Below are positions 37,684 through 50,652 of a DNA stretch of 64,000 nucleotides, piece by piece. This stretch comes from Loxodes magnus. Its lineage: Eukaryota > Ciliophora > Karyorelictea > Loxodida > Loxodidae. The stretch covers positions 186,001 to 250,000 of the forward strand of contig CAMPDV010000258.1 of NCBI GenBank assembly GCA_946699065.1. The letters run 5' to 3'. The translations under genes were made by a program, and so were the position numbers. The notes under the pieces were generated by a model. It was not told the DNA's origin. It was given only the letters and a program-made list of their open reading frames with translations, and did no database searches. Numbering within the stretch: position 1 is the first letter of the stretch; each line of letters opens with the position of its first letter.

Positions 37684-38208
37684 ATGCTAGATTTAATAAG
37701 TATATATTAAAACTCGGAGCAGATTAAAGTTTATAAGTAGCGAACTATTAAAAGAAATAGCAGCTAGTTCCTAATAATATTGACCAATATTATATTCATA
37801 AGAAAGGATGAAATATTAGGATGGAAAATTGAATAAGAAGAATTTTCTATATAATTTAACAATAATTAAGTCTAGAAAATAAATAGAAATCTAATAGCTT
37901 TTTATTTAAATTCCAGATGCAAAAAATTCTAATTAAAGATTATTTAAGTCTTCTTTTATAAATATTATAGATTATGAATCATTGCTTTTAAAATAAAAAT
38001 AAGAGGATAAATAGATAATTCCTAGGAAATTTTTAAAACTATTGTTAAAACAATTTAAGTTTTAGGACCTTTTTTAGATTTGATATTAAAATATCATTAA
38101 AGATAAAAAGCTTTACAAGACATCAAATAAATTTTAGTTTACTAGAATAAGATAAATTTAAATATGTGTTAGTCAAAACTTGAAGAAGACTAAAAAGAAA
38201 TTAATCTT
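37684..38208 (+). CDS. Unknown gene in T1, about 175 codons
   Basis: From ATG (MLDLISIYQNSEQIKVYKQR) the frame stays coding-like to the junction with the mobile-element fragment, with mixed segments such as FIRKDEILGWKIEQEEF and QVLGPFLDLILKYHQRQKAL. The T2 copy (52,550) keeps frame through an in-frame three-base insertion near the start, then accumulates frame-breaking indels. The 3' end may have been replaced by the mobile-element fragment. No family was recognised. Confidence 0.42.
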
Positions 38209-39100
38209 CCATCTCGTTCATCAGTTATGAAAAAAATCTATATTAGCTATTTAAATTAGTTTTCTAAGATAAACATTAGCCATTTTATTATTTATGATGA
38301 TATTAATAAATTGAAAATAGTTTGCTTATAAATATTTTTTATTATTTTTTTCTGAAATAACACTCAAAACTTTATTTCATAATATTCTAAATTTACCTTT
38401 TAATTTTGATATTTAGAGAAAATCTTAAAAATAATTAAAATTTAGTAAAGATTTAGCAAAAATTTAGATTTTAAATTTGTTTAATTTTATAAAAAGCTGC
38501 TATTATATATTTATTTTTGTTTTTTTGCTAGTTAAATAATTGTATAGCTGATGAATAATTTTAATGTTTTTAATATTCCTACTAGATATTTTTAGGTTAT
38601 GCTTGATATAAAATTTACAAATATTCTTATATTTTCATTTTAATAATTCTTATTACAAGTTATATACTCTATTTCTTAATTAAAATTCAATAGCTAAAGT
38701 TAAAGTTTACTGAAAAAGTAAAATAGCTTTTAGCTATAAATCTCTTTAGTTTATTTCTTATTTATCTAAAATCATTTTATGACCATTAACTATGCTTAAT
38801 TTATTTTTAATTATTAATTTATTAAATAAGTGAGTCCAATTACAAATTATTATATTATACAATAAAAAAATTAATTAAAAGGAGTTACAGTATATGGAAA
38901 TCAGTGGATAATCTTCTAAGTTTGTTTATTTTTTTAATTTTTTATAGCAAAGTTACCAATTTTTTGCTTAATATTATAAATTTGTAAGTATTAAGCTTTT
39001 TATTAATTTCTTTCTTTATTTAATTTTAACTATTAGCTTACATTTATGAAAGAATGAGATTAATTTTAATTTAACTAGTTTATCAATTTTAAAAATAGTT
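38204..39100 (-). mobile_element. Mobile-element interior fragment (copy 3)
   Basis: It matches 24,035-24,940 in the same orientation but has neither the dimeric core nor the inverted end. It begins at the ATG of the gene homologous to 23,467-24,045. It sits exactly at the junction of T1 and S3. Confidence 0.7.
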
Positions 39101-39210
39101 GAATTATTTATAACTTTAAAATAATTAAATTTAATTCATAAAGTATTAGCTTTATTTTTATTAAGATCACTTAAAATAATTTAGAGTATCTATGTTTATT
39201 TCTTTTAATC

Positions 39211-40305
39211 TCACTCATAATTACCACTATTTGTATGCTAGATTTAAGAAAATTGTTTACTTTACTCTTCTAGCTATTTATAAAGTTGCACTTCTTATTC
39301 CTATAATCATTTATACCTCTAAAACATATCTTCTAATTACTAAGAATCCTCATTTTGTATTTTCTCAATCAGTCTAACTTGCTACATCTTAAGTTATTAG
39401 TTTTCTTGCTAAAACTTTTCTACTATTTATTGAAATTACTCCAAAGTAATAGTTAGTGGCAATTATTGTATTTCTTTAACATAGTCTGCTGTCAATTTAC
39501 TCTATATATCAAATAGTTCTTTCATTTATGCTTTCAAATCTAAATATTCTTTACTTTCTTCTTACGAATTAGTGCTATAACTTTGTTGTAACTCCACTGT
39601 CTAATTTTAGTTTTACTCATATAAGTTAGACTATTATGTTGCTTGTTATGTTTAGATGTTAACGCTTGTAATGACTTAGTTTTGTTGTTAATATCCTAGC
39701 ATTTCTTATAGCAATTAATCTAGTCCATCATTTTCTAATTTATGCTTATAAAATATTATTTTTTAGCTAACTTTTACACTCATAATTTACTAAATAGTTG
39801 TGAACATTTATTAGACAAGAGTCTAAAAAATGTTATAGCTTTCTTATTAAGAAAGCATGTCCATTTTAGTGAAGCATACTTTTACATATTTGATGTTACA
39901 TCTATTTAAAACTTCTTCTAACTGTATCATGTTTTAACTAAAGTTTTAAGGTATATTTTCTCTCTCTGCTGAAATACATAAAAGTACGATGCTTATTCCC
40001 TCATTAAGTTAGCTTAAGCAATTACTAATTTAAGTTATTACTTCTTTATCATTTTCTTCAATACCACTAAATCCAGGAGTATCAATAAACTAAATTAAAG
40101 GAGCTTCTTTTCTTCTTTTTCAGTTGCTTATTACATTAGATAAACCACTTGCTTTACTGTCAAATCCTTCGTTTTCTATAAAGAGTTTTTCGTGATCTTA
40201 ATGAGATCCTAAGGATAAGCAGTTGAGAAGAGTACTTTTGGCAGATCCATGATATCCAATGGTAATAATTGAAAAGGAAGGGTACTACTAGTAATTAATC
40301 TGCAT
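39211..40305 (-). CDS. AIG1/GIMAP-type GTPase, copy 3
   Basis: It has exactly 365 codons, with motifs and TGA stop as in copy 1. Its 3' flank abuts a mobile-element fragment without the inverted end. Confidence 0.78.
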
Positions 40306-40861
40306 TTAATAATAAATTTTAGAATCCTTATGTAGAAATAAAAGAATTAATGAAATATCAAGTTAAAAGAGATAATTAAATATATTACTATAATGCTTAC
40401 AACTAAGCTTTGCAGTAATACAAGGAATAAAAAGAGTATATAGAAATTATTTAGCTTTAATACAATGGTTTAGATAATTTAGCTAATAATCAAACTAATA
40501 TATAATCATTTATTTTGAAAGAATATGAACAATTAGATTAAATCAACTAAACAAATATCATTCACTATTATTTAAAAAGATAAACCTAGAAATTATTATT
40601 TATCAAGTAGTTAGTTAGAAACTTATATTAATTCAATATTTAGTTAAGATTAAGAGTTATAGTTATTCCTATTAATAAATAGAAGATATTTAAAAATATA
40701 AACATTTAGTTTATTAAGTTTATAACTAAAATAGATAGAACCTATTTTATTTTAAAAGTCCTTGCTTATTTAGAAATAAGAAACAAAGCTATTTAGTATA
40801 TTTATAATAATTAAACTAAAGGTTATAGTTGTTTATAATAAGTCAGTAAGAGTAAATCTAA

Positions 40862-40945
40862 GGCAGTTTGTCCGAGTCGGTTAAGGAGACAGACTTAAGA
40901 TCTGTTGCACACTAGTGCGCGTGGGTTCGAATCCCACAGCTGCCA
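40862..40945 (+). tRNA. tRNA-Leu(TAA), block S3
   Basis: It is the same as 5,873-5,956 in sequence and fold. Confidence 0.95.
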
Positions 40946-41006
40946 TTTTATATCAAATGTATTTTCTAAATAAGTTAAGAGTATATTAAGTAGTTAAATA
41001 ATAAGA

Positions 41007-41068
41007 GGCTCTATGGTGTAAGGGTAGCACGTGGGCCTACGGAGCCCAAAATTGGGGTTGTAGAGTCG
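41007..41068 (+). pseudogene. tRNA-Arg relic lacking the T arm, block S3
   Basis: The acceptor 5' strand, D arm and a complete ACG anticodon arm are intact, but the T loop and 3' half of the T stem are missing. The acceptor 3' strand and a T run follow directly. Relics at the same place in S1 and S2 instead lack the anticodon arm. Confidence 0.85.
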
Positions 41069-41199
41069 TTTTTTTTGTAAGTTTGAAAAATAAATTTTTA
41101 GATTATAAACTTATAAAAATGTTTTCGTTAGTTTATTAGCGTAAAATATAAGGCTATTAGGCCTAAATATTTTAATTTAAATTAAAAATTATTTAAAAA

Positions 41200-41283
41200 T
41201 GCATGCGGTGAGATTTGAACTCACGCGGGATTTCTCCCACTAGAACTTGAGTCTAGCGCCTTGGACCGCTCGGCCACACATGC
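41200..41283 (-). tRNA. tRNA-Leu(CAA), block S3
   Basis: It is the same as 5,527-5,610. Confidence 0.95.
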
Positions 41284-43403
41284 TTACAAGTATTGAGTAG
41301 AATAGTTTTTATAGTTAAATGAATAAATTGAATATAATAAGTATATTCAAAAAATATGGTAAAAAGTATATTTTTATTTATTAGTATGATCAAATTAAAA
41401 TTTAATATTTGCTTTATTTTTTCACATCATGATAAAGAAACTTTTGTTCTAGCCAATTTCATATAAAAAATTAATCTTTTTGAAAATATTTATTTTAAGC
41501 TTATAAACTTGAAAAAATTTAGTAAGTTTCTATCTTTAAAATACATACCTCATTATGTGAATCTTAATTATCAACTTCTATCCTTTAAAATTAATTTATT
41601 AGTGCTATTTCATTTTAACATTTGAAGCCTAATATTTAAACCATTACAAGATAAATAAAGCCTTTCACAGCAAAAATTAAACTTATTTATCATTTAAGAT
41701 AGTTTATAAGTTTTATCCTGGAAAAAAAAAGCTATTGGACTATTTCAGCCTTCAAATACTATATTTGCAACTTGATCATTCATATCCATTGATTTTTTAG
41801 CTGCTACTATATAATTATTTAATAGCTTTCATGATTTTTTAACTATTAATAAAGAAACTATATTGTCTAATAAATATGATATTAAAGCATATATATGGTA
41901 ATGCATAGAGCTAAAATAGTTTTGGTATTATAATTTTAAATAGAAAAGCATTCTTGAGTTTAGTTTATTGGGCAAATAAGATATTTTAGTAATATTTTAA
42001 TTCTAAAATATTACAACTTTAAAATTATGATATTTGAGTGAATCAAAGCAATACAGAATAAGTGAGATATAATAGTTTTTCATATTTTTAGACTTTTCAT
42101 TTATTTTGCTAAAAAGATTTAAGAAAGATACATATAGGGAAATTGGAATTAGAAAAAAGCGTATTTTTTAGAGTATAAATTCGATAATTATTTCATTGTC
42201 AATAAGTTCTTAAATATAATAGCTAATTTTCTAATAAAAGTTTATAATAATCCTTCTATCTAAATAAATGATGCCAATTAAATACTTAGAGATACAATTA
42301 TTAATTAAAATAAAAAGAATTTTAGGAAATAAAAGAGAAGGAAAAGACTAACGAAGTCTAAAGAAATTAGAATTAAAACATAAAAATTAAATTTCGAAGC
42401 CAATTATAAATAATTTAATTCTATGCTTGCATGCATTCGTTTAGATATTAGATTAAATCAAAATAATTTCGCTAAGAAAAAGATAAAATTATGTCAGATT
42501 ATTCATTGTTTTAGACAACAATTAAAGCACTAATTTTTAGAAATCCTCTAAAAGAATGATAAGAATAGGGATTTGATAATGATAGAATATTAAAAAAATT
42601 AGATAATTAATAAGTTGAAAAGCCAGGTTTTTACAATATACTGGATAAAGCAATTTTAAAGATAAATTTAATATCATATATCACAAAAATGAACCTAGAT
42701 CTACTAGAAAAATGTAAATTCTAAAATAGATAAAAATCAGATTTTTTCTAACTAAGCAAAATAAAAATTTAAATTAATCAATAAAAGTAGAGGTTAAACC
42801 TTGCTAGATATTAAAAAGTTATTAAGTATTTTAGTATTAAAGTTACTATGAAAAAGATTTTCTAATTTTGAAAATATCAAAGTTGATGAAATCAAGTTCA
42901 CAATACAAATATTTGCGACTAAAAATAATTTTAATGAATCTGAATCTTTCAATTAAAATAGATAAGAAGATACTTTTATTTAATAAGTTAATCTTACAGC
43001 ATCAAACATTTATTCTTTAATTCCAAGTATTCTTTAATCTTTTAAAACTTCATTAATACTCTTTTATATTTTACCTAGAAAGCTAAATCTTCTTAAAATA
43101 AAGAAGTTAATTAAAGTGCTAAATTCAACTTTTGGTTTATTTAAAAACTTTGTAGATTTAATAACTTATACCGGTATAAAAGTCAGTACATATTATGTAT
43201 TTAATATTTATTAGGCCTTTAATTTCGTATATATCAATAGTTAAAGTTATTTTGAACAAAGTTTTCCATAGAAATTTTTATAGAGATGATTTAGAATAAA
43301 AATTTGACTGCTTTATTTTTTTAAGTGCGATATGCAAATAGTTTCGATATAAAGTATAAAAGAGGAATTAAATTAAAACATTATATATTTACCTAAGAAT
43401 ATC
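41284..43403. other. Block S3 spacer, no supported gene
   Basis: This is the inverted counterpart of 3,411-5,526. Confidence 0.4.
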
Positions 43404-43808
43404 TCAGTTATCTTTGTCTATCTCCACTTCTTTATTTTCATCATCTCGAGAAATCCAAAAATAAAATCCCATACAAAGTCCTAAAAGGCAGAATGCGATG
43501 AAGATTAATCAGCAAAATATCACAATTAAAGGAATATCTTGCTCTTGCTCTTACTCTTCCTCTAATATTTTCTAATCTCTTAATTCAAGTTTGTTCTATT
43601 CCATTATTTTTGCAATTTCTATATCTAGATTTTTATTTTCAGTATGTAAACTATTTCACACCTTCTATAATTTTTCTTGCCTAGCAGACATATAAGGATC
43701 TGTCTCCATCTATAAGCACTCAGGTCTTATAGCGTCTGTTCTTTCTTAAGATATATTAGATTATGAATTTTTATCTGGCTTTTCTTAGGACTCATTTAGC
43801 TTATTCAT
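43404..43808 (-). CDS. Small single-pass membrane protein, copy 3
   Basis: It has 134 residues, the same layout as 3,012-3,410 and the same length as copy 2, with the frame kept to TGA. Confidence 0.65.
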
Positions 43809-44878
43809 TTTTAAAATTTAAAAGTAAAGAAATTTAATAAAATAGAAATTCCCCTCTTTATATAAGTAGATTAAGTAACGCTTATCAAGCATAACTTTAA
43901 AAGGTAAGTGTATATATTATTTTAATAGCCTCATTATCTCTATAGGTATGAGCTAAAGGTAAAACCATTTCTTAAAACTTATATTTTAAGAAAGTGTCTA
44001 GATTTAAGCTTGTGATTAGACATTAATAATCTTGCTTAAGACTTTAACTTCATATGAAGATCAATGAAATTCTAATGGCCTATAGATTTATAAAATTGAA
44101 TAATAGGGGATTTCTTTAAGTAAAGCCTTCAATCCTCTTTTCACTTAGCAAGGTACTTTAATTTAATTTCAGTAAAAGCTTCTAACTCATAACTATAATT
44201 ATCATCATATTTTACAATCAAAGAATTTAAATTTGTTTAGCTTTTAAAATTAAAGGAAAAAATATTAAACAGATCAAATATATTAGAAATACCATATTAT
44301 ACAAATTGGATGAGAAGCACTAGAAGAGGATAGCTTAAATACCAGAGTACTTATTTAAATAAAAAGAGAGCCGTGTTTCTTTGTCCTAAGGACATTAAAT
44401 CAATAAATATTTCTTGCTAAAAATATTTCTCGCATTTTTTAATTCTAGAATGTTTCTTATGAAAGTACTAGAAAGCTTTATTAAAGCAATTTCAGAGTTA
44501 AGAAGTATTTTTAATTTTCTAGGATCATTTTGCTCTAAAGAACATTCAGAAAAATCTAATTGCAAATTTTTTAAACTAAATTGTAAATTAGCTATTATTC
44601 AGTGGAAATTTCACTTTTATACGTCACAACTTCTAATTTTAGAAATTATAATGCTTTGAATCGTCTTAATCATGAAAATAGATTTATGGTATCAGCGAGA
44701 ATATTTTTACGCTTAATAAACTGTTATTTACAAAATCAGATGAACTTTGGTATTTGATGCATGATTCTATAAAATTTACGTTAATTTAGTGCTAAAATTA
44801 ATTGAAAAAAGCTTCATATTTATTATAAACGCTCTATGCTATAGAAAATAAAATTACTCTATTAAAATGTTCAAAAAG
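43809..44878. other. Block S3 spacer, no supported gene
   Basis: This is the inverted counterpart of 1,933-3,011. The plus-strand reading frame at 44,414-44,659 is not kept in the other blocks. Confidence 0.4.
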
Positions 44879-44949
44879 CGACTCTACAGGGATTTGAACC
44901 CCAATTTTGGGCTCCGTAGGCCCACGTGCTACCCTTACACTATAGAGCC
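44879..44949 (-). tRNA. tRNA-Arg(ACG), block S3
   Basis: This is full length, with an intact acceptor stem and anticodon ACG. One base differs from 1,862-1,932, at the junction after the acceptor stem. Confidence 0.9.
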
Positions 44950-46879
44950 TCTTATTATTTAACTACTTCCAATACTCTTAAATTGTTTCTAAGCAGTGAG
45001 TTATTAAATTAAAGTTATGAAATTCTAATTATAGGGCACTAGAATATAACAGATCATCAGTATTCCTCCTTAGATAATTTTAGCATATTTAATAAATGTC
45101 TAATAGACATTTTATAAAGATAATCTTAAGTGAAATAAATAGATAAATGCAATCAAATAGTTATTCTACCATTACTTATTTAATACATAGCCTTTAAATA
45201 GCTAGATTTAAATTAACTTTTCTCTAATGCAATTTTTCTTAAAATTAGATAATTTATACCTCCCTGCTTTAATAAATGAAAGCAATCCATAGCTTTATTT
45301 TAAGATAGCAATCCATAGCTTTATTTTAAGATAACAATAGTAATCTTAAAATCTTTATTAATAGGATAAAACCATATATCCATTATATATATTTTTTGAT
45401 TAAGCCTTTATTATTTGTTTTAGAAGCATATATACTTTTATTGGGGCTTGGCTTTAATTCTAAAAGAAAGGACTAGTTTCTACTTGCTTATTTCTAGTTT
45501 TTTATTTAAAGCTTTTTACTAAATTATGTCTAATTTATAACTTCTGCTTTTTGATATTTTGATCACTTACTCTATTTCTTTAGATTTATTAAAGTTCATC
45601 AATTTTCAAATGAATATTGTCTTCTCTGTACTAAAATTGAGATTATTAAATAGCTAAGTTTCTACTTCTATAAATAAGTTTTTTACTAACTATTTAAATT
45701 AAAATCTCAAATTAAATGTTCTAATTAAATGAAAGAATTCTCTTTCTTTAATTTCATTTAGAATATTAATTATTTGTTAGTTTAAATGTATTAACAATTT
45801 TTAGGTATAATTAATAAAGTTTATTTAAGTTATTTATATTTAATTTATTTAATTAGAATGCTAGCATCATTCTTTTTTTTCTAAACTTCAGACTACATTT
45901 TTTATGATTTACACTTCCTTTTCTGATTTTTTATGACTACCTCTGTTAACTTTAATATTTGTTTTCTTTTATATTCTTCAATGACTAAAATATCATTCTT
46001 TTAATTAATCTCCCTACTTTTCTTCCTAAATGCAATTGCTTAAGTTCAGCAAAATTTATACTTTTGTCTTTGTTTGTACTAAAATTTAAAAAATAGGATA
46101 TGAAAGAAAATTTCTTAGTTTTAAAATCTTTCAGAAAGGAAATTTAAATAGAATTAATTCCTTCTTAATTCAACTTAGTTGATATCTTCATAATCAGCAT
46201 GATATTAAATTTTACTCTTATTTTTTTAATTAGTTTTAGCACCAAATATTTCCTTTTGTTTGCTTATTTTAAGTTTTTTAGAACTATAACTAGTTTCTTT
46301 TATTAATCCCCTAAGAGGTAAATTTAACTATATCTACTCATATTTTATCTAAACTTTAAATTTATCCTATGAGGCTTCAATTATCAAGCTTAAAAACTTT
46401 TAAAATAGAAAAATAGAGACTTAGGCACTTAATTAGATGTAAATATAATAAGATTAATATATAAGCATCATATATAATTTTAATAAAAATAACTATTTTT
46501 CTTAGGTTATATACACTATCTTTAATATTTTAAGCCAAATTCCTTAGTTGTAGAGTTCAGCTTAAATATTGATATATCATTATTTTAAAGTTAAGAATTA
46601 GTTTAAATTATTCATTAGATGGTAGCCTTTTTATTTGATAATAAAGAAATATAAACTAACTTATTATTCTTAAAATTATTCATTTCATATGCTTTATTAA
46701 TAAAATCTAACTTCCAACTTGTTTTTGTTTGATTTGCTAAACAGACTTTTTGACTACAAAGAGAAAGAATTTTCTTCCATGTTTATTATAATATAACCTT
46801 CTTCTTAAAATTGTGTTTATAAATGCTTAACACTTTTTATTTACCTTTTAGATGAAAGATTTTTACCAAATTTTAATTT
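44950..46879. other. Block S3 outer part, no supported gene
   Basis: This is the inverted counterpart of 1-1,861. It includes a small local tandem duplication around 45,285-45,335 (a repeated CAATCCATAGCTTTATTTTA unit). Confidence 0.5.
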
Positions 46880-48975
46880 TTAGTTCCCATGCAGATGAAG
46901 CTCAAGAAAGACTAAAAAATTGATGCTTAAATAAAAAATAAATGATGCAATTTCGTTTTGGAAAAGTTGATAAATTAATTGTCTTAAAGAAAACAAATAA
47001 CTTATTATGGCTCTATAAAAAGCAACTTAGTTATAATGAAAAAACTAACTTTTGAAGCAAATTAAAGTAAGATTTAGTTTATAAGTTTTAAAAGTTATTT
47101 TATATAAAAGAAAATATACAAAAAGCTTTTGAAATCTAAATTATATGACGAATTAAATGATAACGTAATTTTCGTAGTTTTTTAACGGTAATATAGCAAA
47201 AATCTTTTAACGAATATTAGAAATATAAGAAATATAAGAAATGCTAAATAAAGGACTAATAGTTCAAAAATTTAATAGATAAGTTTTGGATATAAGATAT
47301 TAACTACATAAAACTTAAAATATCAAATTTGAAAATTTTGAAACAAAAAAAAAGATTATGGTATCTTTATTTATGTTTTTAGTTTCCATTGCAATTATGA
47401 TTTCCATGTGCATACTTTAAGTGCTGAGTTATTAATAATATTACAAAATTTCAAGTCAATGAGATTGTTAATAGCTGTGGATAAGAAGAGTTTAACTATT
47501 TTTTACTTTTGAGGAAGCTTAAAAAAATTATGAAGAGGGATTAAATGCTTATTTCTGCTGATATTCTTACTAAAAAGATGCATTTAAAATAACGAAATAG
47601 GGAGATGATGCTAGCATTATGTAGATCATTATATGACTAAATAGAATTTTGTGTATTTTTCTTCAATACTCATCATAATAATAAATTTAATTTCTTTAAA
47701 ATTATAAAGTTTATTTCCAAATATTTTCAAATTTAAGAGAGTATTTAGGAAGCTCATGATTCATTATCGATTGCTTTTTTCATTGAATATTTTAATGTTG
47801 GATTGATGAAAACTATTGTAAATGCCTAATTACCTTATTGGATAGACAAAGATCAGAACAATGAAACTTTCCATAATAATTATTACGATTTTTAGCTTAT
47901 TTCATTTTTAGACATTGGACGCTAGATTACTTTAACACTATTTTTTTTGATATTTTATCCAGCTTTATGAAATTTATTAGTGTAATGACCTCTAAGTAAG
48001 TTAATTTAAAGTATACAAAGAAGATAAAATAGATTAAGTAAATGACTCAGCTGAATAAAAATAAATCCTAAGATTATAATTTCTTTAAATTATGCTTATA
48101 TTTTGAGTATTATATTTGCTGTTTAGCTTTATTCGACAGGAATTCCTATCCTTAACTTTTGTGTTTTTGGCGCTTCTCTTTTAAGGCTATTATCGGAAAA
48201 ATTTTTACTAAGAGGTATTTTAAATGGGAAACATTCACTTAAATAAATATCCACTAAAAAGCCTTAAATATACTTCCAAGCTGTTTATTTTTGCATGGGT
48301 TAATAAGCATTTATATGCTAGGCTGTGAAGATTTATTTCCTGTAAATTTTGAAAATTGTACTCAATTCACGAAACTAGACATAGACTATAGATATAGATG
48401 TGATAAAGAAAATTATATCAGCTAAAGATTTTAATCAATGCAAAGCACGGCTTATGGAGTATTTCTTCTAATCTGTTTATTATGCTTCGTTGTATTAGCT
48501 TTAATGCTAAGTTTATTAGACACATAATATAGATAAAATTATAGCAGCTAATTAAGCTAAATATCTAGAGTAAGATTTTTATATAGCAATCATTAAGAAA
48601 GGTTATTCAAAACAACGATTTAGAGAATAATCCTAAGTACAAGTTTATTATTTAGAAAATTAAGCAAGATTTAGCTTCAAAACACTTGTTTAATTTAAAA
48701 AAAGTGGAACTAGACGTGGCTAGTAAATTTAACTACTGTAAATGAAGAAACTCTTGCTGAAGATTAAAACATTGAAGGAAATGACATCACTTTTAACAGC
48801 CCTATCTAAATTATTATTTGTGGAGATAAATAGGAAGAAAATAAGGAAAGCATAGAAAAAATTGCTCAGAGATAAACTAGAAATGTAGCATTGTAGAAGT
48901 AAGTATTTATATAGAGTGAAAAAAATTTTGCTAAAACTTGGAAGTTAGTGAGATTAAAGAAGAAGAAATTTGAAA
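46880..48975 (+). pseudogene. Truncated channel gene, copy C
   Basis: It has the same 5' truncation as copy B, so no Notch repeats, but keeps the ~280-bp segment that B lost. It has several small indels, including a short duplication around 47,225. The 16-nt intron is present at 48,899-48,914 and a one-base loss disrupts the last exon. Probably non-functional. Confidence 0.75.
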
Positions 48976-50061
48976 TAATTCATATTAAATTTATATAAAT
49001 AATAGCATTTCTTAAATACATTAAACAATAAGCAAGTTTGTCTTATATATGATTAGATTGAAACTCTAAGGTTTATTGGTTAAAAATTTAAAGCCTAATT
49101 ATTTGATCAAAGACAATATGTTTCTGATATTCTAGGACAAAAGAAACAAATTAAAAAAATTAAACATAAATCAGCAAAATAAAATCTTAAGGATCATATA
49201 ATAATATTAAGATAATTAATTCTTAAAGAAACTGAACTTATATAATAATAAAAAGATTGAATGCCAAATCTTAAATTTAAAATAAATTTAGTGTAATTTA
49301 TAAATAATTCGAATAGAGAATAAAATGCTTATTTAAGACTCTATATATAATATAATAAAAAGTTGATTCTATCATGCTTACTAATTTATTTTTTTATCTA
49401 ATAAAGATAATAATTTATAAATGATAACCTTCTTTTTTATATACTTTTCTTATTAATCTACACTAAAGATAATTTGCATAAGTAACTTTTGATTTTCAAG
49501 TGTTATTAAGTTTTGAAATCTCAAAGTCTGATAAATATTACTCAAATACAAATTTTAAAATCTCCTTTATTTCATATCCTTGTAGTAACTTTTATTTAAA
49601 GAATCAAAATTGATCAAATTGTTTAAATAGATAATCTTTAATTCATATCTCTTGAAATATTTCCTTATGATAGATCTTAAAGAAATGAATTTCGAAAAAT
49701 AAAGAGAAAAAGTACGTTTAAGCAATTAGATTTGATTTAAAAACTTATATAAAGTAACTATTTCATAAATAGAGGTTTTTTAAAACTAATTATAATTAAA
49801 TTAAAAGTTAAAAAATTCTACGTCCGAGTATAATTTCTCACATTTTAAAGCTCTGGTTCACTTATTAATAAGTCACTTAAACTGCTTTATGATTTTATAA
49901 TCTCTATCTCATTAAGTTCGATGAAGTCAATTTAGTAATAAAGTTAGATTTAGATTGTAAGATAAATTCTAAATTAAAGCTTTAATTTATCTAATTTAAA
50001 TGAGTTTTCATTTATCCATTTTAATAGTTTAACTATCTTACGAATTTAAAATGTTAAGATG
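48976..50061. other. T2 spacer, no supported gene
   Basis: This is the counterpart of 34,977-36,040. Confidence 0.4.
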
Positions 50062-50067
50062 AATATA

Positions 50068-50585
50068 AATAAATTTGATTATAAAGCGCGTAGCACTCTC
50101 ATTGGTGCGCAGCTCTTTAAAAAAAATGTTTCATACTGACAAGAATGTTTGTTACTGATAAAATTATCAGATACTGGTAGACCTTGTTCAATACTGGTAT
50201 AATTATTTAGTACTGATAAAAATGTTCAGTACTAATATAATTTAAGAATACTCGTAATCTTATCTACTTGTTGGAGGTCCAATGACATGGCAGGATTGTG
50301 TCTCATTGCATCACCAAAGCAGAGGACGACATGTGTCAATTATGGGTACTTAAATTCCCCACCTCTGATGAAGCTCGCAATATTTTTCTTTTTCGTTCCA
50401 GAATTAAAAATAAACGAAGCCAAGCCAAGCCAGTGTCGAAGGTCTAAGAATCTTATGTCTCGAGGCCAAACCAAAGCAGAGGAAGACATAAAGTCGATTA
50501 TGGGTACTTAACTTCCCCAACCTCCGATGAAAATGACCTTGTTGTTCACCTTCGAACAACTATAGCGGTTTTAAAAAATATATAT
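50068..50585 (+). mobile_element. 518-bp mobile-element derivative with target duplication
   Basis: It holds the iteron-rich end and the dimeric core of the element at 7,700, then a short AT tail after CGGTTTTAAAAAATATAT. Comparison with T1 (36,047) gives an exact insertion site and a probable AATATA duplication (50,062-50,067 and 50,586-50,591). The peptide that starts at 50,287 is only the dimeric core read in one frame. As a self-contained insertion lacking the second inverted end, it may be a SINE-like or one-ended derivative. Confidence 0.72.
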
Positions 50586-50652
50586 AATATAATAATCAGA
50601 ATCTAAATTCGTTGTATTAATTACCATTCTAATTATCTATTTATTATCATTT

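Larger units (their letters stand above)
33140..38200 (+). repeat. Segmental duplication block T1
   Basis: This is a direct copy of 46,880-53,060 (T2), holding a truncated channel gene, two unknown genes and tRNA-Met. T2 has two insertions that T1 lacks, so T1 supplies the empty sites. Confidence 0.85.
39130..46870 (-). repeat. Segmental duplication block S3 (inverted copy of S1)
   Basis: This is the third copy of the block, in the same orientation as S2. It continues about 115 bp further than S2 on the channel side, showing a deletion at the S2-T1 join. Confidence 0.85.

Noticed and set aside
44414-44659. Plus-strand frame in S3
   Set aside because: It is not conserved in S1 or S2.
50287-50511. 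74-residue frame in the dimeric core
   Set aside because: It arises from the repeat core; the copy at 7,900-8,160 does not keep it, and it has no domain.
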